Origin: DAOTXK01 sp034435395
GTDB taxonomy: Bacteria > Chloroflexota > Anaerolineae > Aggregatilineales > Ch27
Reading direction: 5' to 3'
Length of the DNA: 30,654 nt
NCBI GenBank assembly: GCA_034435395.1
Contig: DAOTXK010000171.1
Coordinates: 1 to 30,654 of the forward strand
Part shown: positions 23,058 to 30,654 of the stretch, piece by piece
How positions within the stretch are numbered: position 1 is the first letter of the stretch
How the letters are laid out: every line of letters starts with the position of its first letter
The notes under the pieces: model-generated
Database searches by the model: none
Told to the model about the DNA's origin: nothing
The model's input: only the letters and a program-made list of their open reading frames with translations
Program-made: the position numbers and the translations under genes

Positions 23058-23087
23058 AAAAAAGGACGCTCACCGGCGTCCTTTTTT
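23058..23087. terminator. Bidirectional terminator after feoB
   Basis: AAAAAAGGACGC (23058-23069), a 6-nt loop, GCGTCCTTTTTT (23076-23087): a 12-bp perfect stem with A/T runs on both sides. It serves feo (+) and the P-type ATPase (-). Confidence 0.92.
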
Positions 23088-23131
23088 GATCGACCACGGC
23101 CTGAGGGGAGCACCCGTGAGAAGGTCTGATC

Positions 23132-25651
23132 CTAATCAGCCGCGTCTGGCTGGAGGAAGCGCTCCAGCAGGCGATGCCGCCAGGCGAAGCGCAGCATCCA
23201 CGCCCAGATGACGACGGCCAGGGCGATGACCGCATAGGCGTAGGCAGGCAGGATCAGCAGTTCGAAGAACTCTCGCAACGGTCTCACCAGCATGATCCCG
23301 ATAAACAGCAACAACAGGCCCACCGCCAGGGCCGTCGGACGCCGGTCGCTGCTGAGCACGTCGCCGCCCACGAACCACGCCGCCGGCGGCTCCACAAACA
23401 CGACCAGCACCAGCCCGGCCAGCAGGGTGAACACCGTCAGGGAAGTCTGGGCGGCCAGGGTCGCCACCTCAAACGTCAGTTGTTCCGGGGTGTTGATCGG
23501 ATAGTCAATGCCCGCCGATTCCCGGAAGCGGTTGATGTCCGCCGGGGTGACCTCGAAAGCGCTGGCTTCAAAATCGGTGTAGGCCAGGCCAAAAGCCAGG
23601 GTATAGACGAACAGGCCGAACAGGAAAATCGAGATGGCCGCCGGAAAGACAAAGTGCATCACCGAGCGCACCAGGCGGCGGTCCATCGCGCCAGGACGCG
23701 CCCAGGCCGCCAGGGCAAAAGTTGGGATGCCGACCGTCAGCAGGGTGAGCAGCGTCATGTGTTTGGGCACGTAGGGGAACCCAATGCCCATCACGGCGGT
23801 GGCCAGGATCAACATGGCCACGTAAAGCGCCCGCGTCAGGAACAGGCGCAGGATGTCCTGCATGCCGTTGATGATGCGCTGGCCTTCGGTGAACGCCAGC
23901 GGCAGCGGGGCGAAGGAGTCATGGATCAGCACCATGTCGGCGACGCTGCGGGCGGCGGCGCTGCCGCTGTTCATGGCGATGCCGAGGTGCGCTTTTTTGA
24001 GCGACAGCACATCGTTCACCCCATCGCCGATCATGGCGACGTAATATCCCCGCTGGCGCAGCACCCCCACCAGTCTCTCCTTTTGCTGGGGCGTGATGCG
24101 CCCGAAGACGGTCGTTTCTTCCGCCGTCTGGACGAACACTGCCTCGTCCATGGCTGCCAGTTCCGGGCCGGAGACCGCTCGGAAGTCGCCGGGCAGCCCG
24201 GCTTGCCGGACCAGGGCGGCGACCGTCTGCGGGTTGTCCCCGGAGATCACTTTGATCTGAATGCCGGCCTGGATGAACCCGGCCAGCGTCTCCCGGGCTT
24301 CCGGACGCAGCTCGTCGCTGAAGCTCAACAGGCCCAACGGGATCAAGCCTTGTGGCAGCGCCGCCTGATCCGCCGCGTCATGGAGGGTGGTGACGCCGGG
24401 CCGGTGGGCGAACAACAGCACGCGCAGCCCGGCATCTGACCACGCCTGGGCCTGCCGGGAGAAATCCGCGCCCGGCTGGAGGTACGGTTCCAGCATTTCC
24501 GTCGCGCCGAGGACATACGCGCCCGCCAGGTCGCCGTCGTCGAAGGCGATGGCGCTCCATTTGCGGGCTGAGGAAAAGGGCACTTCATCCGCCACACGCC
24601 GCCGCTGGCCGCCCAACGCTTCCCGTATGGCCTCGCCGGTGCGGTTGTTCGCCGTGGCGCTGCTCACAAAATCTCCCAGGAGGCGCTGGAGAGTTTCCCT
24701 GTCGCTTCCCAGAGGGTGAATCTCGTGCAGGTGGATGCGGTTGGCCGTCAGCGTCCCGGTTTTGTCCATGCACAGCACGTTGACGTTGCTCAGCGATTCC
24801 ACCGAGTTGGCCTGTTGGACGAGCGCCCCGCTGCGGGCGATTCGTAGCGCGCCCATGGCGTAGGCGGCGATCACCATAAAAAACAGGCCGTTGGGCACCA
24901 GGCCCGCCACAACCGAGGCCATCTGCACGCTGCGCATGAGGGGCAGCGAATAGAGCGCCGCCGAGATCAACAGCAGCAGGCCGATGAACATGGCGATCAG
25001 GGTCAGCAGTCGGATGATGAATTCCACGTCCCGCTGGAGCGGCGTCCGCACCCGCCGGAAGGAACGCGCGCGGGCGGTAAGCTGGTTGGCAAAGCTGCCC
25101 TCGCCGACCTTTTGCGCTTCATAGGCGGCGCTGCCGGTCACGCAGAAGCTGCCGGAAAGCACCGTGTCGCCGGCCTGCTTAGGGATGAGGTCCGACTCGC
25201 CGGTCAGCAGCGATTCATCGACTTCCATCCGGCCGTCGCCGACCACCACGCCGTCGACCACAATCTGATCGCCGGGGCGGGCGACAATGACATCGCCGAT
25301 CACGATCTCGGCAGGATCGACGACCCTTGCCTGTCCTTCCCGGATCAGGGTGATCCTGGGGCGGGTGAGCAGGGCGATCTTATCGAGCTGGCGCTTGGCG
25401 CGAATCTCCTGGACGATGCCGATCACGACGTTCATCAGGATCAGGCCGACGCTGACCACCGCATCGCTGACCCGGCCAATGGTCACCATCACCGCGCCGA
25501 TCAGGAAGAGGACGACGTTGATGAAGGTGAAGACGTTCTGCCGCAGGATGTCGGCGTAGGATCGGCTGGCCGCGAGGTGGACGTTGTTGCCCTGGCCGCG
25601 CTGGCGACGGGCGAGCGCTTCACTTTCCGATAGACCTTGCAGGATTTCCAT
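23132..25651 (-). CDS. Cation-translocating P-type ATPase, CtpE-like
   Basis: A membrane pump of 839 residues. Actuator motif TGES (150-153), phosphorylation motif DKTGT (Asp296) and hinge GDGVND are intact. There are two membrane segments before the actuator (about 38-80), two between actuator and phosphorylation site, and about six at the C-terminus, with no N-terminal heavy-metal domain. Overall arrangement and the segment LVQQANSVESLSNVNVLCMDKTGTLT resemble mycobacterial CtpE, a Ca2+ uptake pump. The M4 motif is VPNGL (253-256 PNGL) instead of the PEGL of Ca2+ pumps, so the ion is uncertain. The start at 25651 has only a weak ribosome site (GAAAG). Confidence 0.88.
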   Translation of the reverse strand: MEILQGLSESEALARRQRGQGNNVHLAASRSYADILRQNVFTFINVVLFLIGAVMVTIGRVSDAVVSVGLILMNVVIGIVQEIRAKRQLDKIALLTRPRITLIREGQARVVDPAEIVIGDVIVARPGDQIVVDGVVVGDGRMEVDESLLTGESDLIPKQAGDTVLSGSFCVTGSAAYEAQKVGEGSFANQLTARARSFRRVRTPLQRDVEFIIRLLTLIAMFIGLLLLISAALYSLPLMRSVQMASVVAGLVPNGLFFMVIAAYAMGALRIARSGALVQQANSVESLSNVNVLCMDKTGTLTANRIHLHEIHPLGSDRETLQRLLGDFVSSATANNRTGEAIREALGGQRRRVADEVPFSSARKWSAIAFDDGDLAGAYVLGATEMLEPYLQPGADFSRQAQAWSDAGLRVLLFAHRPGVTTLHDAADQAALPQGLIPLGLLSFSDELRPEARETLAGFIQAGIQIKVISGDNPQTVAALVRQAGLPGDFRAVSGPELAAMDEAVFVQTAEETTVFGRITPQQKERLVGVLRQRGYYVAMIGDGVNDVLSLKKAHLGIAMNSGSAAARSVADMVLIHDSFAPLPLAFTEGQRIINGMQDILRLFLTRALYVAMLILATAVMGIGFPYVPKHMTLLTLLTVGIPTFALAAWARPGAMDRRLVRSVMHFVFPAAISIFLFGLFVYTLAFGLAYTDFEASAFEVTPADINRFRESAGIDYPINTPEQLTFEVATLAAQTSLTVFTLLAGLVLVVFVEPPAAWFVGGDVLSSDRRPTALAVGLLLLFIGIMLVRPLREFFELLILPAYAYAVIALAVVIWAWMLRFAWRHRLLERFLQPDAAD

Positions 25652-25729
25652 GCGTGTTTTCTTTCAGCGGCAGGAGGCGGCGGTTGCCGGGCGGCCTGAA
25701 CGACGGGTCCCGACATCGCCCAGTCGCTT

Positions 25730-25759
25730 AATGTACTGCAAAAGGGACGCCTCTTCCAA
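25730..25759 (-). promoter_or_regulatory. Possible promoter of the P-type ATPase gene
   Basis: On the minus strand TTGGAA (25759-25754) and TACATT (25735-25730) are 18 bp apart, about 80 bp before the start codon. The match is modest. Confidence 0.3.
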
Positions 25760-25930
25760 TCATTGGAGACCGGTCGTGGCCAGAGGCGTTGTCCGCCAGT
25801 CGCGGCGTGAGATGATGAAGGGTGGGCGGTGAGGCCGATGGTGCAGAAATCGCGGTGATGTTATCCTTGCCAGGAGTATGGGCCAATCTTTGACGGGCGT
25901 GGGCCATTCCTTCGCGACAGGAGAGCGCTC

Positions 25931-28570
25931 ATGCAGTGGCTGGCGTTTGTCCGGCAGAATCTTCTCGCGCGCCCTGGCCGAGCCTTCCTGACGGGAACGG
26001 CCATCGCCCTGGGCGTCGCCATGGTGGTGGCGGTGAGCACGGTGTCGGTGGCCGCGCTGGAGGCCGGGCGAGCGGTTAACGAAGTGGGCCGGGCGTCGCA
26101 TGAGATCGAGGTGTTGCCGGTCAGGGGAGACTTCTTGGCCGCCGCCCAGGGCCTGGCGTTTGATGTGCCTGGCGTGGCGGCGGTGGGCGGCGTGCTGGGC
26201 GTGCCTGCCGGGTTCGGCGACGAGCAGGTGACGCTGTTGGGCGTCCAGGCGGAGCCTTACGCGCTGATGCATGGGCCTGGGCTGACCGCTGGCCGCTGGC
26301 TGGCGGAATCGGACGGGCAGGTGGTGGTTGTCCCGGCGCTGTGGGCGGCGCTGCACCGTCTTGAGCCGGGTGATAAGGTATCGCTCGGCGTGGGCAGGGA
26401 CACATCCCCCTGGACAGTGGTCGGCCTGTTGGAAACCACGCCCGATCTGGAGACCGTGTTTGGCGATTGGGCGTGGTTCGCGCCGCTGGATGCCGTGCAG
26501 CGGGCAGCGGGTCTGGAGGGGCGGCTGACCCGGCTGGAAGTACGGCTGGAAGCCGGGGCGACGGTGGAGACTGTCCGGTCCGCCCTGCAAGCAGGGGCAG
26601 GGGATGGTGCGGCGGTCATGACGGTCACAACTGCCGGTCAGGGGGATTTCGGCGACTATTTCCTGGTGGGTATCCTGTTCATATCGGGTATGGTGGTGCT
26701 GGCGGCGGCGGCTTTCCTGGTCTTCAACGCCTTCGCCATGACCGTCACCGAGCGCCAGCGCGAGATTGGCCTGTGGCGCTGCCTGGGCATGACGCGGCGG
26801 CAAGTTCTGCGTCTGATCCTGCTGGAAGCGCTGGCCCTGGGCGGGTTGGGGATGCTGGCCGGGCTGGCGATCGGGCCGCTGGCGGCGCGCGGGGTGATGG
26901 CGGTCGTGGGCGCGCTCCAGCCCCACTATGCCGCCGATGATATCCACACCCCCTGGTGGGCGGTGACGCTGGCCGTGCTGCTCGGCCTGGGGATGACGTT
27001 GCTCTCGGCGTTGCCTCCGGCCTGGGGGGCCAGCCGCCTGTCCCCGCTGGCGGTGCTACAGGCGCGGGTCCGCGAGGGCAGGGGCTGGTACTGGGAGCGT
27101 GGGCCGCGTCTTGGTGGGGCGGTAATGGTGGCGGTGGGGGTGGCGCTGGTGTACCGCGTCCTCAACCCGGCTCCGGTGGACTACGTCCCCGGCCAGCTTC
27201 TGACGATGGCGGTTATGGTCTGGTACATGGCGGCGGTCGTGCTGCTGCTCCCGGCCCTGATCGGCCTGACGGCCCGCCTGCTCCGCGCCCTATTGCGGCG
27301 CATCTTTGGCCTGACGGGCCGCCTGGTGGCGGACAATCTGGGGCGCGCCCGCCGCCGCGTCACCCTGACCGTCGGCGCAATCCTGCTGGTGGTTTTTATG
27401 CCGGTGGGGATTCGTGGGCTGTTCTCCTCCGCCATCGACCAGGAATTACGCGGGGTGGTGCTCGACGGCTTCCGGCTGGACCCGCTCATCATTTTACCCG
27501 GCCTGCGGCAGGCCGTGATGGAAGGGCTGGACGTGGCGGCCTTCTGGCAGATGCGCTTCCCGGCTGCTTTTGACGGCGTGGTCGCGGCGCTGGACGATCA
27601 GGCGGTCTTTTACCCTATCTATGCGGCAGGCTATCCTGAGGCAGGGCCTATGCCTGGCATGGCGTCCTTCGCCCTAGACGTGGCGGATATTCGGGCGCTG
27701 GGCCTGTTTGATTTTGTGGAAGGAGACTGGGAGACTGCCCTGCCGATTCTCGACCAGGGCTGCGGCGTGCTGTTGATCCCCGGCGCGGCGGCCCGCCACG
27801 GGGTGTCGCGGGTGGGCGACACCTGGACAGTGGACGGGCCGGACGGACCGGTGACCTGCACGGTCGCCGGGATCGGACGCAGCCGGCTGTTCGGCTCCTT
27901 GCTGGGAACGGCGGCGCTGGACGTGTTTCAGATCGATGGGCCGATGGGCATGGTGGTCACGCCGAAAGGGGGGTACACGACCGACGACATCCAGGCGGAG
28001 TTGCTGGCCCGGATCGGCTGGCAGGACATCACCGTGGTCAATGTTGAGCAGTACACGGCGCTGGTGGACGACATCCTGAGCGTGTTCACCGATCTGCTTA
28101 ACGCGCTGATCGTGGTCGCGATGCTGGCGGCGGCGTTGGGCGTGGTCAACACCATGACCGCCAGCGTGAACGAGCGCGAGCGCGAGCTGGCCCTGCTGCG
28201 GGCGGTCGGCGCGACCGGGCGGCAAATCCGCTGGCTGGTGCTGGGCGAGGCAGCGCTGATCGGCCTGGCGGCGGCGCTGTTGGGCACGCTGACCGGGTCG
28301 GCGCTGCCGATCTTCCAGGGCGTGATCCTGGGCGTATCCGGCTTCGGGGTGGAGGGCGTGACCCCGCTGGCCTGGATGCTGCCGTCGGTGGGGGCCGGGT
28401 TGCAGATCGGGCTGGTGGCGATGGTCGCCGCGCCGCTGGCCTGCGCGGGCGTGTCATGGTGGCTGGCGCGCCGGTTGGAGCGTCTGACGGTGGTGGAAGC
28501 CTTGCGCCCGGAGTCGCGCCGGCGCAGGCGGGTTGGACGGTCGTTCAGCCGCCAGCCGGGCGCCCGATGA
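25931..28570 (+). CDS. ABC transporter permease (FtsX/MacB-type, duplicated)
   Basis: An 879-residue integral membrane protein with two MacB/FtsX halves. A first membrane segment (about 17-42) is followed by a periplasmic-core-like domain (to about 235) and three segments of an FtsX domain (about 240-370). Further membrane segments follow (about 395-480), then a second extracytoplasmic domain (about 500-715) and the second FtsX domain (about 720-860), with NTMTASVNERERELALLRAVGATGRQI, the coupling segment facing the ATPase. This is the arrangement of Lol/DevC-like and antimicrobial-peptide exporters, in which transport is mechanical rather than through a pore. AGGAG precedes the ATG. The ATPase gene follows after 24 bp. 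The substrate is unknown. Confidence 0.9.
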   Translation: MQWLAFVRQNLLARPGRAFLTGTAIALGVAMVVAVSTVSVAALEAGRAVNEVGRASHEIEVLPVRGDFLAAAQGLAFDVPGVAAVGGVLGVPAGFGDEQVTLLGVQAEPYALMHGPGLTAGRWLAESDGQVVVVPALWAALHRLEPGDKVSLGVGRDTSPWTVVGLLETTPDLETVFGDWAWFAPLDAVQRAAGLEGRLTRLEVRLEAGATVETVRSALQAGAGDGAAVMTVTTAGQGDFGDYFLVGILFISGMVVLAAAAFLVFNAFAMTVTERQREIGLWRCLGMTRRQVLRLILLEALALGGLGMLAGLAIGPLAARGVMAVVGALQPHYAADDIHTPWWAVTLAVLLGLGMTLLSALPPAWGASRLSPLAVLQARVREGRGWYWERGPRLGGAVMVAVGVALVYRVLNPAPVDYVPGQLLTMAVMVWYMAAVVLLLPALIGLTARLLRALLRRIFGLTGRLVADNLGRARRRVTLTVGAILLVVFMPVGIRGLFSSAIDQELRGVVLDGFRLDPLIILPGLRQAVMEGLDVAAFWQMRFPAAFDGVVAALDDQAVFYPIYAAGYPEAGPMPGMASFALDVADIRALGLFDFVEGDWETALPILDQGCGVLLIPGAAARHGVSRVGDTWTVDGPDGPVTCTVAGIGRSRLFGSLLGTAALDVFQIDGPMGMVVTPKGGYTTDDIQAELLARIGWQDITVVNVEQYTALVDDILSVFTDLLNALIVVAMLAAALGVVNTMTASVNERERELALLRAVGATGRQIRWLVLGEAALIGLAAALLGTLTGSALPIFQGVILGVSGFGVEGVTPLAWMLPSVGAGLQIGLVAMVAAPLACAGVSWWLARRLERLTVVEALRPESRRRRRVGRSFSRQPGAR

Positions 28571-28594
28571 GGCGGGTCGATTAAGGGGGCGGCA

Positions 28595-29329
28595 ATGGCC
28601 GTTTTGGAGGTCACCAATCTGACCAAGGACTACCAGATGGGTGAAGTGGTGGTGCAGGCGTTGCGCGGTGTGGATTTCGCCGTCGAGGAAGGCCAGTTTG
28701 TTGCGGTGATGGGGCCGTCCGGCAGCGGCAAGAGCACCTTGCTGCACATCCTGGGTGGGCTGGACGTGCCCTCCGGGGGGGAAGTGCGGCTGGGCGGGCA
28801 GAACATCAGCGCCCTCAGCGATGCCGAACTGACGGTTCTGCGGCGGCGGCGCATCGGCTTTATCTTCCAGTTTTTTAACCTGCTGCCCACCCTCACCGCC
28901 GGGGAGAACGTGGCGCTGCCGCTGCTGATTGACGGCCAGGATGGGGCGCAGCACCAGGCGCGGATCATGCGCCTGCTGGACCTGGTGGGTCTGCGCAACC
29001 GCCAGCATCACAAACCGGACCAGCTTTCCGGCGGGGAGCAGCAGCGGGTGGCTATCGCGCGGGCGTTCGTCAACGCGCCGGACATCGTGCTGGCCGATGA
29101 GCCGACGGGCAACCTTGATACCCGGTCGGGGGCGGCGGTGCTGGAGTTGATCCGGCGCTCGTGCGATGAACTGGGCGCGACCATCGTCATGGTCACCCAC
29201 GATCCGGGCGCGGCCAGCTACGCGGATCGGGTGATCTTCCTGCGCGACGGCCAGATCGTGGATGAGTTGGGCGGCGAACAGGCCCATGATCGCGTGGCCA
29301 TTGCCCGGGTGATGGCCGGGCTGGAATGA
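28595..29329 (+). CDS. ABC transporter ATP-binding protein (LolD/MacB-type)
   Basis: A 244-residue cytoplasmic ATPase that drives the upstream permease. Walker A GPSGSGKST (40-48), signature LSGGEQQR (144-151) and Walker B IVLADEPT (Asp168, Glu169) are all present, as is the switch His (MVTHDP). The FQFFNLLPTLTAGENV stretch is typical of the LolD/MacB/FtsE subgroup. GGGGGC lies before the ATG. No adaptor (membrane-fusion) gene is adjacent, so this is not a complete Gram-negative MacAB set. Confidence 0.94.
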   Translation: MAVLEVTNLTKDYQMGEVVVQALRGVDFAVEEGQFVAVMGPSGSGKSTLLHILGGLDVPSGGEVRLGGQNISALSDAELTVLRRRRIGFIFQFFNLLPTLTAGENVALPLLIDGQDGAQHQARIMRLLDLVGLRNRQHHKPDQLSGGEQQRVAIARAFVNAPDIVLADEPTGNLDTRSGAAVLELIRRSCDELGATIVMVTHDPGAASYADRVIFLRDGQIVDELGGEQAHDRVAIARVMAGLE

Positions 29330-29506
29330 GGCTGTGCCCTCCCAGGGACAGGCACCGGCTGGCCCAGTGATCATTGGTGGAAGGGGACGTTCATCAGGGC
29401 CAGAGGCGCGCCGCCATGTTACACTTGGGCCGCCGGTCAGGTTATGCTGCGCCGCAGTGACTTTCCCGGCGGTATCTTTTTGCGGTGTTGATGAGGGAGT
29501 CAGGTG

Positions 29507-30511
29507 ATGAACCATTCGCACGTTCGACAGACGACGATTGTTGGGGAGCCGCTGCCCAACATCCCCTGGGAAGACCGCCCGGCTGGCTCCAGTGAGGTCG
29601 TCTGGCGCTACAGCCGGAACCCGGTCATTCCTCGGAATTTGATTCCCCAGGCCAACAGCATTTTTAACAGCGCCGTGGTTCCGTTTAAGGATGCGTTTGC
29701 CGGCGTGTTCCGCATTGACGATACCCGGCGCATCATGAACATCTACCGGGGCAAGAGCCAGGATGGCCTTCAGTGGACCATCGACCACGATCCGATTGCC
29801 TGGGTGTGTGACGATCCGGAGATCGCGGCTTTCGTGCATCGCTACGATCCCCGCGTATGCTGGCTGGAGGATCGTTACTACGTGACGTGGTGCAACGGCT
29901 ATCATGGGCCGACGATCGGGGTGGGGTACACCTACGACTTCGAGACGTTTTACCAGCTGGAGAACGCCTTCCTGCCGCATAACCGCAACGGCGTGCTGTT
30001 CCCGCGCCCGATCAACGGCCGATACGCCATGCTCAGCCGTCCCAGCGACCGGGGCCATACGCCGTTCGGCGACATATTCTACAGCGAAAGCCCCGACATG
30101 ATCCATTGGGGCCATCACCGCTTCGTCATGGCCCCCAAACCCTGGACCTGGCAGAGCACCAAGATCGGGGCCGGGCCGATCCCGATCGAAACGACCGAGG
30201 GCTGGCTGCTGATTTATCACGGCGTGCTCACCTCCTGCAACGGCTTTGTCTACAGCATGGGGGCCGCCCTGCTCGACCTGGACCAGCCCTGGCGGGTGAT
30301 GTACCGGGCTGCGCCTTATCTCCTTTCCCCGCAGGCGCTTTATGAGTGCGTGGGCGACGTGCCAAACGTGGTGTTCCCCGGCGCGGCGCTGGCCGATGCG
30401 GCGACCGGGCGCATCGCCATCTACTACGGCGGGGCAGATACCGTGACCGCGCTGGCGTTCACCCAGGTGGATGAACTGATCGATTTCATCAAAACATATT
30501 CGGAGCTTTAA
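29507..30511 (+). CDS. Glycoside hydrolase family 130-type phosphorylase
   Basis: GH130 enzymes cleave beta-mannosides by phosphorolysis (or hydrolysis in some subgroups). The 334-residue protein has the five-bladed propeller signatures: YDPRV (Asp114, at the position of the catalytic acid of the family), NGVLFPRPINGRYAMLSRPSD, and the sugar/phosphate-binding KIGAGPIPIETTEGWLLIYHG. There is no signal peptide, so the substrate is intracellular. The ATG at 29507 is preferred over GTG 29504, with GAGGGAG upstream. No sugar transporter or other carbohydrate gene is adjacent, so the substrate (mannobiose, mannosyl-glucose, mannosyl-GlcNAc) is open. Confidence 0.88.
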   Translation: MNHSHVRQTTIVGEPLPNIPWEDRPAGSSEVVWRYSRNPVIPRNLIPQANSIFNSAVVPFKDAFAGVFRIDDTRRIMNIYRGKSQDGLQWTIDHDPIAWVCDDPEIAAFVHRYDPRVCWLEDRYYVTWCNGYHGPTIGVGYTYDFETFYQLENAFLPHNRNGVLFPRPINGRYAMLSRPSDRGHTPFGDIFYSESPDMIHWGHHRFVMAPKPWTWQSTKIGAGPIPIETTEGWLLIYHGVLTSCNGFVYSMGAALLDLDQPWRVMYRAAPYLLSPQALYECVGDVPNVVFPGAALADAATGRIAIYYGGADTVTALAFTQVDELIDFIKTYSEL

Positions 30512-30654
30512 GCGCCCGGTCCCGGCCTGACCGGCGGGGGAAGCCACGCCAGCAGGGCCATCACCCCGTGCAGCAGCAGCAGATAGGCCGGGATGGGCAC
30601 CTGGGACAGGCGCAACACCCCTCCCAGGGAGATGGTCAGCCCCAGGCCGCCGAG
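30508..30654 (-). CDS. C-terminal end of a membrane protein (partial)
   Basis: The frame is open from the right edge to a TAA at 30510-30508 and encodes 48 residues: a hydrophobic stretch with Gly/Leu (GLGLTISLGGVLRL), then a second hydrophobic segment (PAYLLLLHGVMALLAWL), then a Pro/Arg-rich tail. This looks like the last two membrane segments of an integral membrane protein. The family is not recognisable from this end. Its stop overlaps the GH130 stop by 4 bp on the opposite strand. Confidence 0.6.
   Translation of the reverse strand, partial: LGGLGLTISLGGVLRLSQVPIPAYLLLLHGVMALLAWLPPPVRPGPGA

Noticed and set aside
23174..24439. 421-codon plus-strand frame inside the P-type ATPase
   Set aside because: Antisense to intact ATPase motifs; the Gln/His/Arg/Gly-rich composition is that of a shadow frame. 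The same applies to the minus-strand frames at 271-1323, 21916-23235 and 25760-26947.
28454..30547. Very long open frame (697 codons) on the minus strand across the ABC ATPase and GH130 genes
   Set aside because: It is antisense to two genes with complete motifs. It has no family motif and a low-complexity Arg/His/Pro/Gly-rich translation, typical of a shadow frame in GC-rich DNA.
1..30654. Mobile element, phage, CRISPR array or defence island
   Set aside because: No transposase, integrase, recombinase, phage gene, cas gene or regularly spaced repeat was seen. The only tRNA has no integrase or direct att-like repeat nearby.

Overview
The window is GC-rich, gene-dense bacterial chromosome with no insertion sequence, integrase, CRISPR array or phage gene that I can see. 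The gene content suggests a Chloroflexota (Anaerolineae-like) bacterium: Flp-type pilins, menaquinone synthesis (MenA), TrmI, a two-domain L25 (CTC), and MinCDE beside MreD, PBP2 and RodA. This assignment is an inference from gene families and was not tested.

Layout. 1-5537 (+) is a cell-shape and division block: the end of mreD, then mrdA (PBP2), minC, minD, minE and rodA. 5632-9395 is a translation block: gltX (+) with its own promoter, convergent glnS (-), and a tRNA-Gln(CUG) gene with promoter and terminator. 9427-10714 (-) holds two tandem, recently duplicated Flp-type pilin-like genes with secreted, cysteine-containing C-terminal domains. 11042-14750 (+) holds an alpha/beta hydrolase, a coupled gene of unknown function, and a TPR-containing lytic transglycosylase lipoprotein that may be read from a leaderless mRNA. 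14811-17510 holds a stand-alone response-regulator receiver (-), trmI (+), rplY/ctc (-) and a membrane-anchored repeat protein (-). 17706-20332 holds a CinA/PncC-like plus NMN-adenylyltransferase-like fusion, menA, and a small lipoprotein (-). 20429-23087 is an iron-uptake operon: promoter with a DtxR/IdeR-type operator, feoA, and a feoB split into a GTPase gene and a permease gene. 23132-29329 holds a CtpE-like P-type ATPase (-) and an ABC permease/ATPase pair (+). 29507-30654 holds a GH130-type mannoside phosphorylase-like gene (+) and the 3' end of a membrane-protein gene (-).

How the genes work together. MreD, PBP2 and RodA build the lateral wall while MinCDE positions the septum. The lytic transglycosylase remodels the same wall. 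FeoA and the two FeoB halves form one ferrous-iron importer that is probably repressed by iron. GltX, GlnS and tRNA-Gln(CUG) imply direct glutaminylation.

Most of the window is recognisable housekeeping. The parts that look least described are the 15-residue-repeat membrane protein, the PncC/NMNAT fusion, the split FeoB with an N-terminal CxxC, the twin pilins with folded ectodomains, and the cysteine-rich insertions in PBP2. I found no strong case for a wholly new multi-gene system.
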